A stretch of DNA of 64,000 nt. Origin: Holdemania massiliensis (lineage in GTDB: Bacteria; Bacillota_I; Bacilli_A; Erysipelotrichales; Erysipelotrichaceae). The notes below the pieces were generated by a model. The model saw only the letters and a list, made by a program, of their open reading frames with translations. It was not told the DNA's origin and ran no database searches. This document shows, piece by piece, positions 8,467 to 15,163 of this stretch (the first letter of the stretch is position 1; the number at the start of each line of letters is the position of its first letter). The stretch spans positions 248,001 through 312,000 of the forward strand of contig NZ_JAKNTK010000001.1 of NCBI RefSeq assembly GCF_022440805.1, read 5' to 3'. Made by a program: the position numbers and the translations under genes.

Positions 8467-8488
8467 TTTGTCACTAGTTTGTCACTAG
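8467..8488. repeat. Putative integrase arm-type sites, left end
   Basis: Two tandem copies of TTTGTCACTAG (8467-8477 and 8478-8488), just past the int stop codon. The same element recurs at the right end at 48853. Direct repeats at both phage ends, flanking the crossover core, are what arm-binding sites of tyrosine integrases look like. Confidence 0.65.
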
Positions 8489-8494
8489 TTTATG

Positions 8495-9520
8495 CTACTT
8501 TAATAGTAATACAGTGTCTCTTAATTCTGTAATTGTCTTATGTGTGTAGACTCGTTTTCCAGTGCTGTTGGAAGTGTGCCCCATCAGCAGATCCATGCAT
8601 TTTTCGTTAGCGCCGGCATTGTCCAACCGTGTTCTAAACGTGTGCCGCGTTTCGTGAATCGTGTGGGGAATACCAGTCAGAACACACAGTTCTTTGAAAC
8701 GTTTGCTAAATGTCAGATAGCTCATCTGCAAGCCCAACTGATTAACCGAGATATACTGCTTGTTTGCTTCTAGTCTTGTCTTAACCAGCGGTTGTATCCT
8801 GGGGTGGATAGGCACAATTCGATTTTTACCAGCAGCGGTTTTAATGCCGCCAGTAATAATCATATCTTCGAGATCTACCACCGAGGCATCAATGCTCAAA
8901 TATTCTCGGATTCGGAATCCGGTATACAATAAGATTAGTACATCCGTGATGATAGGCATGTCGTTTATATGATTCCACAGCCATTCAATTTCTTTATCTG
9001 TATAAGGTGTTTTTTCTTGCGGGGCTATAGGGGCCGATGTAAGCTCCTCAGAACGTTTTTTTATGATAACGTCTAAGCTATAAGCGTACTTATCTAAATG
9101 TCCCCACAGCGCCTTTATAATGCCCTGTGTGCTGTATCCTTTGCCGCAACGATCAATTGTCAACTGCATCTGATTGGATGTGATTTCAATATATTGTTTT
9201 TGGCTCAGTGAGTTTATATGTTTATAGGCGCTGGACAGTGCACGCTGATTTTTCTCCCCAAGTTTTGGAGCTGCATCTGCTTTCCAGCGGTTAAAAAGTT
9301 CTTCAAGCGTTATTCTGCGCTCCAACGGATCATAAGGACTCTTGTTGTACTCGATCAGCATTTCAAGTCCCTGATCGTAGGTCTCTGCGTACCCGATCCG
9401 ATCAAATATCGGGTAACCCTTATCAGTATAGCCTTTCACCGGCCCGCGGACTTCATAGGGTTTCCGACGTGCTCCAGAGAGCTTGATCACAGATCCGGTT
9501 CCGTTTGGTCTTCGTTTCAT
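8495..9520 (-). CDS. int: Tyrosine-family site-specific integrase
   Basis: A 341-residue phage integrase. The N-terminal part is the AP2-like arm-binding domain (KRRPNGTGSVIKLSG), followed by a SAM-like core-binding domain and a catalytic domain with LLYTGFRIREYLS (first Arg), HETRHTFRTRL (His-x-x-Arg), LMGHTS and a Tyr in VYTHKTI. The start is the ATG at 9520 after AAAGGAGG; the longer open frame to 9640 lacks a ribosome binding site and would cross a long hairpin. It sits at the left phage edge next to attL, as expected for the enzyme that made this insertion. Confidence 0.95.
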   Translation of the reverse strand: MKRRPNGTGSVIKLSGARRKPYEVRGPVKGYTDKGYPIFDRIGYAETYDQGLEMLIEYNKSPYDPLERRITLEELFNRWKADAAPKLGEKNQRALSSAYKHINSLSQKQYIEITSNQMQLTIDRCGKGYSTQGIIKALWGHLDKYAYSLDVIIKKRSEELTSAPIAPQEKTPYTDKEIEWLWNHINDMPIITDVLILLYTGFRIREYLSIDASVVDLEDMIITGGIKTAAGKNRIVPIHPRIQPLVKTRLEANKQYISVNQLGLQMSYLTFSKRFKELCVLTGIPHTIHETRHTFRTRLDNAGANEKCMDLLMGHTSNSTGKRVYTHKTITELRDTVLLLK

Positions 9521-9552
9521 TGCAAAAAGCCTCCTTTTATCGTAAAATAGAG

Positions 9553-9594
9553 GCATAGTAAAAGGGATGACCGACCAAGTCATTTTTACTATGC
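9553..9594. repeat. Long inverted repeat in the int leader
   Basis: Outer arms GCATAGTAAAA (9553-9563) and TTTTACTATGC (9584-9594), 11 bp perfect, plus an inner pair ATGAC/GTCAT directly inside the right arm. It lies about 35 bp upstream of the int start codon, so it may be an operator or an RNA hairpin that limits int expression. Confidence 0.65.
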
Positions 9595-9625
9595 TGAAGG
9601 ATCGGATTGCAGTCTGATTCTTCTC

Positions 9626-9655
9626 GCCTGCCGGCTGCAACCGGTGGGCTTTTTT
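9626..9655 (+). terminator. Rightward terminator between int and the lipoprotein gene
   Basis: A 9-bp stem GCCTGCCGG/CCGGTGGGC (two G-U pairs) with loop CTGCAA and then TTTTTT. The orientation is odd: both flanking genes read leftward, so it must end a rightward transcript such as antisense or a small RNA that I cannot identify. Confidence 0.55.
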
Positions 9656-9668
9656 GCGAAATAGCTGG

Positions 9669-10145
9669 TTATTTTTTTACTTCAATCTCGAATTTATATT
9701 TATTTGTAAAATCGTTTGTTATTAGTGTGTACGTGCCATCTTCTGAATATGGGACGTATAAGTAATAATCAGCTTCAGCATCTTTTAGCATGCCGCCCAT
9801 CCCTTGAAGATCATCATCCATAAGTGTTGAGTACATCTGAATTTGATTACCTGTAGGATCATACCAAGTGTTGTACAAGGAATTGTAATAATTTTGATCC
9901 GCTCCAATATTTTTGATATGAATAGGAACTTTGAAGTAAGTTCTTTCATCAGTGTCATACCATTCTATAGCAACGCCAAGAGTGGCTTCAAATTCTGAAC
10001 AAATATATGAATCTCCAAGTCCCAAAACTGAATCTTCTGTTGCCTGAGTAGGTTCAGGGTTATTGATCTGTTGTGGTGCTTTTGAGTTTGGTCCGCAACC
10101 AACGAAAAGTAGTAAAGCTGCGCTAAGTGCGATAAACTTTTTCAT
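9669..10145 (-). CDS. Prophage lipoprotein in the lysogeny module
   Basis: A 158-residue protein with a lipoprotein signal peptide (MKKFIALSAALLLFVGCGPN, lipobox FVGC, Cys17). The rest looks like an all-beta, DUF4352-like domain (FKVPIHIKNIGADQNYY and similar strands). It reads in the same direction as int and the repressor and lies between them, so it is likely expressed in the lysogen. Lipoproteins at this position in other Gram-positive phages (for example Ltp of Streptococcus phage TP-J34) block DNA entry by related phages. That role here is inferred from position and type only. Confidence 0.75.
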   Translation of the reverse strand: MKKFIALSAALLLFVGCGPNSKAPQQINNPEPTQATEDSVLGLGDSYICSEFEATLGVAIEWYDTDERTYFKVPIHIKNIGADQNYYNSLYNTWYDPTGNQIQMYSTLMDDDLQGMGGMLKDAEADYYLYVPYSEDGTYTLITNDFTNKYKFEIEVKK

Positions 10146-10528
10146 AATTTTCTTCCTCCTTAACGCCTAATGGCAAAAGTTTCCTAATGTTGAATTTACA
10201 AATTTTTCCTATAAAAGCTACTATTTGATCAAACCCTACGATTAACCGCCTAAAAACAGTCTTTGTAACAATTTTTTAGCCGATTTAATTCATGCGATAT
10301 AATTTAGGCAGATGACAACCGCGGATAAATCGAAACAGGGGTGATTTTAATAGATAAAATTTTTTAGATTTTGAGATTTTGCTGATAGTAAGCCAGATAG
10401 ATATAAATAGGAGTTTAATCTATCTAGTTGAGTTGCTTGAATAAAATTCCAGTAACTGGTAAGATATGAATCATACAGAGGCTCCGGAGCCTTCCGCATA
10501 TCAACGAGGATACGAGGAGGGATAGCTG
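10146..10528. other. Non-coding stretch upstream of a 37-codon gene
   Basis: A+T-rich region. It holds a rightward TATAAT (10298-10303) without a clear -35 and a perfect palindrome GGCTCCGGAGCC near 10482. No open frame of note. It probably carries the promoter of the small gene at 10529 on one strand and of the lipoprotein gene on the other. Confidence 0.4.
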
Positions 10529-10642
10529 ATGGATATCAATGATTATAGAAACAAAACAATCGAAATGCTAAGAACGATTAAGTGCTTTGAACTAATGAAA
10601 GCTATTTATGAATTCGTTCAAAAAGCGACCAGGGCTAGATGA
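10529..10642 (+). CDS. Small phage protein, 37 residues
   Basis: Starts at an ATG behind GAGGAGGG with good spacing and ends inside a terminator. The protein (MDINDYRNKTIEMLRTIKCF then ELMKAIYEFVQKATRAR) should be a single amphipathic helix. It is not recognised. It reads towards the repressor gene and overlaps none of it. The good ribosome binding site and tightly placed terminator argue that it is real. Confidence 0.55.
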   Translation: MDINDYRNKTIEMLRTIKCFELMKAIYEFVQKATRAR

Positions 10643-10660
10643 GAATCTAGTCTTTTTTTT
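10633..10660 (+). terminator. Terminator of the 37-residue gene
   Basis: CTAGAT/ATCTAG stem extended by G pairs, loop GAGA, then TCTTTTTTTT. It overlaps the stop codon of the small gene. Confidence 0.75.
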
Positions 10661-11060
10661 CGTTCTGCTCTTTAAGCAATAGCTGATACATATCTGCAAG
10701 AACTTGCCACTGTTCTTCATTCAGCTGCGCTAAAACGTGGATCAGCTGCTGCTTGAAGCTTCCAGTGTTCTCTGCATTGATCACCTCCCCCATAAACCCT
10801 GCGATTTCTTGTGTGCGGGAAACGGGCAAGAAGATAGGCTCTTTGCCTTCCAGCAGCCATTCCTTATTTACGTTATCTCGCAGGCAAATGTCACGAATAA
10901 GGCGAGCTGACGGATTTGATCTCATATTTTCAACTTCCGAATATGCGCCTTGCGTAATACCTAAATCAGCAGCGTAAACTCCTTGCTTTTCTTTAAGGAT
11001 TTCTTCGCGCAAATATCTGATTCGCTCATTTACTTCGGGGGATTTTAAAGTTTTTGCCAC
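10647..11060 (-). CDS. CI-like prophage repressor (XRE helix-turn-helix)
   Basis: A 137-residue protein with an N-terminal XRE-type HTH (VYAADLGITQGAYSEVENMR, about residues 28-47) and a C-terminal helical part (KQQLIHVLAQLNEEQWQVLA) suited to oligomerisation. The start is the GTG at 11060 after AAAGGAGGTGAAACC; the ATG further up (11087) has no ribosome binding site. It lies divergent from a strong rightward promoter with repeated TTACTG-type operators, so it is the likely lysogeny repressor. It has no LexA-type peptidase domain, so induction would not be by self-cleavage. Confidence 0.88.
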   Translation of the reverse strand: MAKTLKSPEVNERIRYLREEILKEKQGVYAADLGITQGAYSEVENMRSNPSARLIRDICLRDNVNKEWLLEGKEPIFLPVSRTQEIAGFMGEVINAENTGSFKQQLIHVLAQLNEEQWQVLADMYQLLLKEQNEKKD

Positions 11061-11085
11061 GGTTTCACCTCCTTTGAACGATCTC

Positions 11086-11177
11086 ATAATAGCATATCTA
11101 AAAAATTACTGCAACAGTAAAAAAACATTTGACAATTACTGTTGCAGGATATATGATTACTGTGTCAATAAACAGTA
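11086..11177. promoter_or_regulatory. Divergent lysogeny/lytic promoters with three repressor operators
   Basis: The rightward promoter is TTGACA-17-TATGAT (11129-11157). The leftward one is TTGCAG-17-TATTAT (read on the minus strand, 11114 down to 11086). Operators are O1 TTACTGCAACAGTAA (11106-11120, perfect arms, over the leftward -35), O2 TTACTGTTGCAG (11136-11147, in the rightward spacer) and O3 TACTGT-N8-ACAGTA (11158-11177, just past the rightward -10). This is the classic switch layout. Confidence 0.8.
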
Positions 11178-11200
11178 CCGCAAAGTGAAGGAGGTGTAAG

Positions 11201-11296
11201 ATGAAGAAAAAGGAATTATTGTTTTGGTTTCTATTGGGCAGTTTTGTATATCACATCATTTCCATAGTTTTAGAAGCCATTCTATGCAGTCTTTGA
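11201..11296 (+). CDS. Tiny membrane peptide, 31 residues
   Basis: First gene after the lytic promoter, with GAAGGAGGTGTAAG before the ATG. The product (MKKKELLFWFLLGSFVYHII then SIVLEAILCSL) is a positively charged end plus one transmembrane helix. Its 3' end overlaps the 3' end of the leftward gene at 11256 by 41 bp. Function unknown. Confidence 0.55.
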   Translation: MKKKELLFWFLLGSFVYHIISIVLEAILCSL

Positions 11297-11726
11297 GATA
11301 TAAATCTACTAATTTGGTAGCAATAACTCCGGATAAAAAAGTGAAGCCTGCAATCCAGAATTTACGTCTTTGTACTTTATCGTATTTGTCTTTGAAAAAC
11401 ATGATTAGACTACTTGAATCATGAAGGAGAACTAAAGGATCAATTCCTTCACTGGAGTATTTATTGTAGAGTTCAATAAAGCGAATACCTTGTGGAGTTA
11501 TTCTAGCGGCGTGTCTGATGTTAGTTAAATAGTTACCATAATCGTTTTTGTGTAAATCAATACCAGTTATCAAATTATTGTTAACACAAACATCCAAAAC
11601 ATCGTCACAGTCATTTCTGGAGAGTGGATTTAAAACAGAGTCCATCGCATCGTTGAAACTGTTGCTTTTCACTATACATAGGAATTTATATGTAATGATA
11701 TAAATTTCTTCCGTCGAATTAAACAT
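11256..11726 (-). CDS. YjcQ-like winged-helix protein with C-terminal membrane helix (moron candidate)
   Basis: A 156-residue protein. The N-terminal 90 residues look like the winged-helix YjcQ family found in Gram-positive phages (stretches IYIITYKFLCIVKS and ARITPQGIRFIELYNKY), and a hydrophobic helix follows near residues 122-145 (FWIAGFTFLSGVIATKLVDL). It is A+T-rich and faces against the early operon, with its own promoter (TTGTTG-16-TATAAT on the minus strand, 11777 to 11750). Such an insert suggests a lysogen-expressed accessory gene. Family call moderate, function unknown. Confidence 0.6.
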   Translation of the reverse strand: MFNSTEEIYIITYKFLCIVKSNSFNDAMDSVLNPLSRNDCDDVLDVCVNNNLITGIDLHKNDYGNYLTNIRHAARITPQGIRFIELYNKYSSEGIDPLVLLHDSSSLIMFFKDKYDKVQRRKFWIAGFTFLSGVIATKLVDLYLKDCIEWLLKLWK

Positions 11727-11833
11727 AATTTATTACGCCTCCTTCTTCCATTATACAAAGAAAAAGATTACCAACAAGAATGTAAGAATTTATTGACAAA
11801 TTAAAGGTCGAAACCTAGGGCAATACACCCGAT

Positions 11834-11865
11834 GGTCTGCCGGTTAGGCCGGCACTGATGAGACC
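11834..11865 (+). other. Leader hairpin before the early regulator operon
   Basis: GGTCT ... AGACC encloses GCCGG/CCGGC. It ends 5 bases before the ribosome binding site AAAGGAG of the next gene, so it could affect its translation. A TTGACA lies upstream at 11793-11798 but its -10 is poor. Confidence 0.4.
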
Positions 11866-11883
11866 AGAAAGGAGTGTGAAAAA

Positions 11884-12072
11884 ATGTCGTTAACGAAAAA
11901 AGAGAAATCTTTGCTTCCAGTTTTTAAAGACATTGACAAGCATTTGACTGACGATGTTCTGAGAGCTGAACTGCTTGGTATGGGCAAGGGTATGGCGTTC
12001 ATGCTGACGGGCAGTTTGCCTGATCTCAAACCACAGGAAAGATCGCCCAGACCCAGGCCAGCAGGAAGATGA
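11884..12072 (+). CDS. Small phage early protein, 62 residues
   Basis: Starts MSLTKKEKSLLPVFKDIDKH behind AAAGGAG. It should be mostly helical with a basic, proline-rich C-terminus. It lies between the lytic promoter and the HTH gene at 12305 and may be co-transcribed with them. Not recognised. Confidence 0.5.
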   Translation: MSLTKKEKSLLPVFKDIDKHLTDDVLRAELLGMGKGMAFMLTGSLPDLKPQERSPRPRPAGR

Positions 12073-12098
12073 CCGAGAGAAGAAAGCGAGGTGAGTAG

Positions 12099-12338
12099 AT
12101 GGAATTTAAAAGCCCTGCCGAGGAGCAACAGTATTTATTTAAAGTGGAGTTACCTAATTTGATCACACGAATACTCTTGCTGAGCACATGTCAGAGAGAA
12201 AGCAAAGAACGAATACTCCGTGATTCCGAAGCATTAAAAAAGGCTTCAATCCAGTCCATTGAAGCCTGTAAGAATTCACTTATTAAAGAAAGAGGTGAAA
12301 TGAAATGTCATACGCAAAGAGGCTCGAACGAGCCTTGA
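12099..12338 (+). CDS. Small phage early protein, 79 residues
   Basis: Helical, charged protein starting MEFKSPAEEQQYLFKVELPN, with GAGGTGAG ahead of the ATG. Its last 34 bases overlap the next gene in another frame, so the C-terminus may be unimportant. Not recognised. Confidence 0.45.
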   Translation: MEFKSPAEEQQYLFKVELPNLITRILLLSTCQRESKERILRDSEALKKASIQSIEACKNSLIKERGEMKCHTQRGSNEP

Positions 12339-12739
12339 TCGAAGCTGATCTGAAAGCTGCTGAACTGAGCCGCCGGACAGGTATCTCCAAGGCGTGTTTG
12401 AGCCAGTACCTGTCTGGTGTATCAATCCCACGGGAAGATCGTCAGGAGCTGATCGCAGACGCGCTAGGAAAAGAAATTGAATGGTTTTTTCCGCAGAATG
12501 TGATGGCTAGGAATACAGCTGAGGAGCTGCCAGACGGGAGAGTGCCTGTTTACTTGGCGGCCGCAAAGCTCGAGATGAGTCCACAATCCTTAAGGTTGGC
12601 TCTTCAACAAGGCCGGGTACCCTTTGGTTTTGCGGCGCAGTCAGAAAAAGGTTGGACCTATCATATAAGCTCTGCAAAGCTACAGGAGTACCTAGGCATA
12701 AAAAAAGAATCCTCGGCTGCAACCGAGGATCCAAGATGA
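12305..12739 (+). CDS. Early HTH regulator (Cro-like N-terminus plus second DNA-binding segment)
   Basis: A 144-residue protein. Residues 1-60 form an XRE HTH (AAELSRRTGISKACLSQYLS). Residues about 80-130 (VYLAAAKLEMSPQSLRLALQ ... GWTYHISSAKLQEYLG) look like an excisionase or MerR-type winged helix, a combination common in Gram-positive phage early regulators. AGAGGTG precedes the start. It is the best candidate for a Cro-like partner of the repressor at 10647. The gene ends in a terminator. Confidence 0.7.
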   Translation: MSYAKRLERALIEADLKAAELSRRTGISKACLSQYLSGVSIPREDRQELIADALGKEIEWFFPQNVMARNTAEELPDGRVPVYLAAAKLEMSPQSLRLALQQGRVPFGFAAQSEKGWTYHISSAKLQEYLGIKKESSAATEDPR

Positions 12740-12770
12740 TCTTAATGCCCTTGAGATCATCTCTATTTTA
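12734..12770. terminator. Bidirectional terminator between convergent early genes
   Basis: AGATGATCT/AGATCATCT, a perfect 9-bp stem with an 11-base loop, followed by CTATTTTA. It overlaps the stop codons of the genes on both strands. A second hairpin, ATCCTCGG/CCGAGGAT, precedes it inside the HTH gene. Confidence 0.7.
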
Positions 12771-12954
12771 CCACAACACCAGTCAAATACAAATTCAAAA
12801 GACTCAAAAAAACCTTAGAATTAACGCTTGTTTGCTCAATGCAGGCAAGCATATCAAGATAACGATCTTCCTCTGGAAAATCAGGACGCAAAACTACATG
12901 CCGGATGTCATCCGAAACTGTATCAAAATCATTTATCCATTGTTTAAAGGTCAC
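12763..12954 (-). CDS. YozE-like SAM-fold small protein
   Basis: A 63-residue protein starting with GTG after AAAGGAG (8-base spacing). The pattern TFKQWINDF ... VLRPDFPEED ... (Trp, then Asp-x-x-Phe-Pro) matches the YozE/YokU small-protein family of Firmicutes, whose function is unknown. A longer frame to 13179 lacks a start signal and is not used. It is on the opposite strand to the early operon, so it may be an accessory gene. Confidence 0.5.
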   Translation of the reverse strand: MTFKQWINDFDTVSDDIRHVVLRPDFPEEDRYLDMLACIEQTSVNSKVFLSLLNLYLTGVVVK

Positions 12955-13077
12955 AATAATCACTCCTTTACTCCAATTATAAATTAATTTGTAGACGAGT
13001 GCCGAGGTAAAAAATGCTGACCAGCCGCTGCAACGGTTTAAATAATGGATCACAGCATAGTAAAAAAGGAGAATGAA

Positions 13078-13611
13078 ATGACAAAATATCGGCTTAAACG
13101 CCCAGTGCTGGTAGTCCTCACAGCTGCGATTACCGCTGGTGTGACGCTCAATTTGCCAGCAGCAGAAGCTGAGGCACATGCACCATCACCTCAGCCGATC
13201 ACCGTGACTGCTATTTACCAGCCGGATGAGCCAGCCTACACTGCCAACATGGATGTCAGCTGGCACGAGTGGCAGCCAACAGGTAAGGCGGCCGGCGTGG
13301 TGCCGGTTGCGCTGCTGGAGCTGGCAGAGGAGTATCAGATCAGCCCAGTCTACGCCTCGGCGGTATTTGTACTGGAGACTGGCTGGGGTAGCTCATCGGC
13401 CTGGCTGGCCAAGCACAATCCGGCCGGCATCCGGTGCGGATCTAGGTATTGCAGATATGACACGGCCACAGATGGCCTCAGGCGTATGATGGAGATCATG
13501 ACTGACTACTACAGCAACGGTCTGACCACGGTGGCGCAACAGCGCAACTTATGGTCAGAGTCAGACGATACTTACACAATAGTCCAGTTGATGGAGCAGC
13601 TGGCAGGATAA
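13078..13611 (+). CDS. Secreted glucosaminidase-type peptidoglycan hydrolase
   Basis: A 177-residue protein with a signal peptide (MTKYRLKRPVLVVLTAAITA, cleavage near AEAEA) and a glucosaminidase/lysozyme-like domain: LLELAEEYQISPVYASAVFV then LETGWGSS, with the catalytic-type Glu in LETGWG, followed by KHNPAGIRCG. The start is the ATG after AAAAGGAG. Its place in the early region, far from the lysis cassette, is unusual; it may act at the cell wall during lysogeny or early infection. The two cysteines in RCGSRYC could form a disulfide. Confidence 0.75.
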   Translation: MTKYRLKRPVLVVLTAAITAGVTLNLPAAEAEAHAPSPQPITVTAIYQPDEPAYTANMDVSWHEWQPTGKAAGVVPVALLELAEEYQISPVYASAVFVLETGWGSSSAWLAKHNPAGIRCGSRYCRYDTATDGLRRMMEIMTDYYSNGLTTVAQQRNLWSESDDTYTIVQLMEQLAG

Positions 13612-13666
13612 CACGGGAATTTGTTCTTTGAAAACTGAATGAGAGGCTAAGTCATAAAAAAGCTCC

Positions 13667-13721
13667 TTGACTTAACGCAATACAAATGTATAATGATTAT
13701 AGGCACATAGCGCAATACAAA
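13667..13721 (+). promoter_or_regulatory. Promoter with direct-repeat operators for the RHH gene
   Basis: TTGACT-16-TATAAT (13667-13694). CGCAATACAAA occurs twice, at 13676-13686 inside the spacer and at 13711-13721 around the transcription start. Ribbon-helix-helix proteins often bind direct repeats of their own promoter, so autoregulation is likely. Confidence 0.65.
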
Positions 13722-13749
13722 AGTGTTGAAGTTAAGGGAAAGGAGGAAC

Positions 13750-13917
13750 GTGCCAGAAAAAAAGAAAATGGGCAGACCCATTGTAGGTGAACCAAAAGAT
13801 ATCCCGGTGCAATTGAGATTTGACAAAAGCACATTGGAAAAATTAGACAGATTGGCTAAACAAAAGAAAATGAGCCGATCTGAATATGTCAGATGGCTCA
13901 TCAATGAAATGATTTAA
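13750..13917 (+). CDS. Ribbon-helix-helix (CopG/Arc-type) regulator
   Basis: A 55-residue protein: KKMGRPIVGEPKDIPVQLRF then DKSTLEKLDRLAKQKKMSRS and EYVRWLINEMI. The beta strand (PVQLRF) and two helices with the SRSEYVRWLI signature are a standard RHH fold. The start is a GTG three bases after AAAGGAGG, which is close; a GTG at 13723 is also possible but lies upstream of the ribosome binding site. It probably represses its own promoter and perhaps neighbours. Confidence 0.75.
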   Translation: MPEKKKMGRPIVGEPKDIPVQLRFDKSTLEKLDRLAKQKKMSRSEYVRWLINEMI

Positions 13918-13919
13918 AC

Positions 13920-14013
13920 TGGGCACGCATAGTTAAGTTTGGCGACATAGCATGCGTACCCAATCAACACCCACAAGGGGCGGTTAAAGTATACCATTAG
14001 CCTCTTGTGTTTT
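13920..14013 (+). terminator. Hairpin plus terminator after the RHH gene
   Basis: First a stem TGGGCACGCAT / ATGCGTACCCA (13920-13962, one mismatch), then CACAAGGGGC / GCCTCTTGTG (13972-14009) followed by TTTT. The second has terminator form. Confidence 0.6.
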
Positions 14014-14059
14014 CAAGCACGCTTTAAAAGCGGGAAAAGAAGAACAGGAGGCTTTTTAT

Positions 14060-14308
14060 ATGACAGAAATTCTCATTCAGATTGAAGAAGAAGGCGTTAC
14101 CCAACGAGTTAACTGCTATCACATTGACAGACGAGAACACGTCTGCGCCAACTGCAAGCATTTCCATCAGAACTATACGAAAGTGAAGCATACCAATATC
14201 TTCAAGCAGCTTTTCATTCCAGTCAATTCAGGATTCTGTGTATTCCCGAGGATAAAAGACCGGAAGCCATCTGATACCTGCGGGAAATGGGAAGATAAAG
14301 CCGAATGA
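14060..14308 (+). CDS. Small Cys-containing phage protein, 82 residues
   Basis: Starts MTEILIQIEEEGVTQRVNCY behind CAGGAGG. It has cysteines at CANCKHF and later FCVF and DTCGKW, which may form a zinc site. Its stop codon overlaps the start of the small lipoprotein gene (ATGA). Not recognised. Confidence 0.55.
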   Translation: MTEILIQIEEEGVTQRVNCYHIDRREHVCANCKHFHQNYTKVKHTNIFKQLFIPVNSGFCVFPRIKDRKPSDTCGKWEDKAE

Positions 14309-14442
14309 AAAAGCGAAAACTTCGTCGCTGGGTAAAAGCGGTTATGGTCATCACCGCCGGCGCAATCATGGCGCTGGCTCTGACCAGCTGCATGATCAGC
14401 GCGCATTATCAAACATTAGAAAGGGTAGAAAATTATGAATGA
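14305..14442 (+). CDS. Very small lipoprotein, 45 residues
   Basis: Begins MKKRKLRRWVKAVMVITAGA and continues to a lipobox ALTSC, leaving a mature peptide of only about 17 residues (CMISAHYQTLERVENYE). It is translationally coupled to the gene before (ATGA overlap) and overlaps the next gene by 8 bp. The clear signal peptide with lipobox argues for a real product at the outer face of the membrane. Confidence 0.55.
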   Translation: MKKRKLRRWVKAVMVITAGAIMALALTSCMISAHYQTLERVENYE

Positions 14443-15163
14443 AATTATGAACATCAACGGTATTGAATGCTATGAGGAAAACGGAACAGCTTACTTGAAA
14501 CTGGAAACAGTAGCAAGAGGGCTTGGATTCACCCAAGAAAAAAATGGGATCGAATATGTAAGATGGGAAACAGTAACTAAATATCTTGAAGAATTGCGCT
14601 TTCCCAACAAGTTGGGAAAAGAAAGATTTTCGCAGGAAGTTGCGAAAGACAGTTTTATCCCTGAAAACGTATTTTACCGTTTGGCAATGAAGGCGAAGAA
14701 TGAAGTGGCAGAACGATTTCAAGCGTTAGTTGCTGATGAGATCATCCCATCAATCCGGAAAACTGGTGGCTATGAAGTACCAAAAGATCCTATGGCTGCA
14801 CTGAAGCTGATGTTTGAGGTTCAGGAAACAGATAACAAGCGAATCAATGAACTTGAAGGAAAGGTGAGCAATCTCGCTGAGAATGCGCCGTTGACACCGA
14901 GTGAATACGGATATTTGAACAATTTGATTTCCAGCAGGGTTCGCGAAGTCAAACAAGTGCATCAAATGGAACTCAACAAACAGCAGTATTCCTATTTATA
15001 TAAGGCAATCGGACGAGATGTGAAACAGGTTGCTAATGTCAAGGTAAGAAGTCAGATTCGATCTAAAGATTTTGATAAGGTTACGGAGTTTGTAAACGAC
15101 TGGGAACCTTCAAAAGCGGTAATGGTTGTTATTGAAGACATGAGCGAGGTGTGCGGAAAATGA
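14435..15163 (+). CDS. Phage antirepressor (Bro-N and ORF6C domains)
   Basis: A 242-residue protein. Residues about 1-110 match a Bro-N-type domain (ECYEENGTAYLKLETVARGL ... VFYRLAMKAKNEVAERFQAL). Residues about 145-240 match ORF6C (LTPSEYGYLNNLISSRVREV ... YKAIGRDVKQVANVKVRSQI). Such antirepressors relieve repression during induction. It overlaps the ATPase gene by 4 bp and starts the replication-recombination operon. Confidence 0.85.
   Translation: MNEIMNINGIECYEENGTAYLKLETVARGLGFTQEKNGIEYVRWETVTKYLEELRFPNKLGKERFSQEVAKDSFIPENVFYRLAMKAKNEVAERFQALVADEIIPSIRKTGGYEVPKDPMAALKLMFEVQETDNKRINELEGKVSNLAENAPLTPSEYGYLNNLISSRVREVKQVHQMELNKQQYSYLYKAIGRDVKQVANVKVRSQIRSKDFDKVTEFVNDWEPSKAVMVVIEDMSEVCGK

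Noticed and set aside
12955..13179. N-terminal extension of the YozE-like gene
   Set aside because: The longer frame reads through the promoter region of the glucosaminidase gene, whereas a GTG with AAAGGAG at 12954 gives the family-like length.
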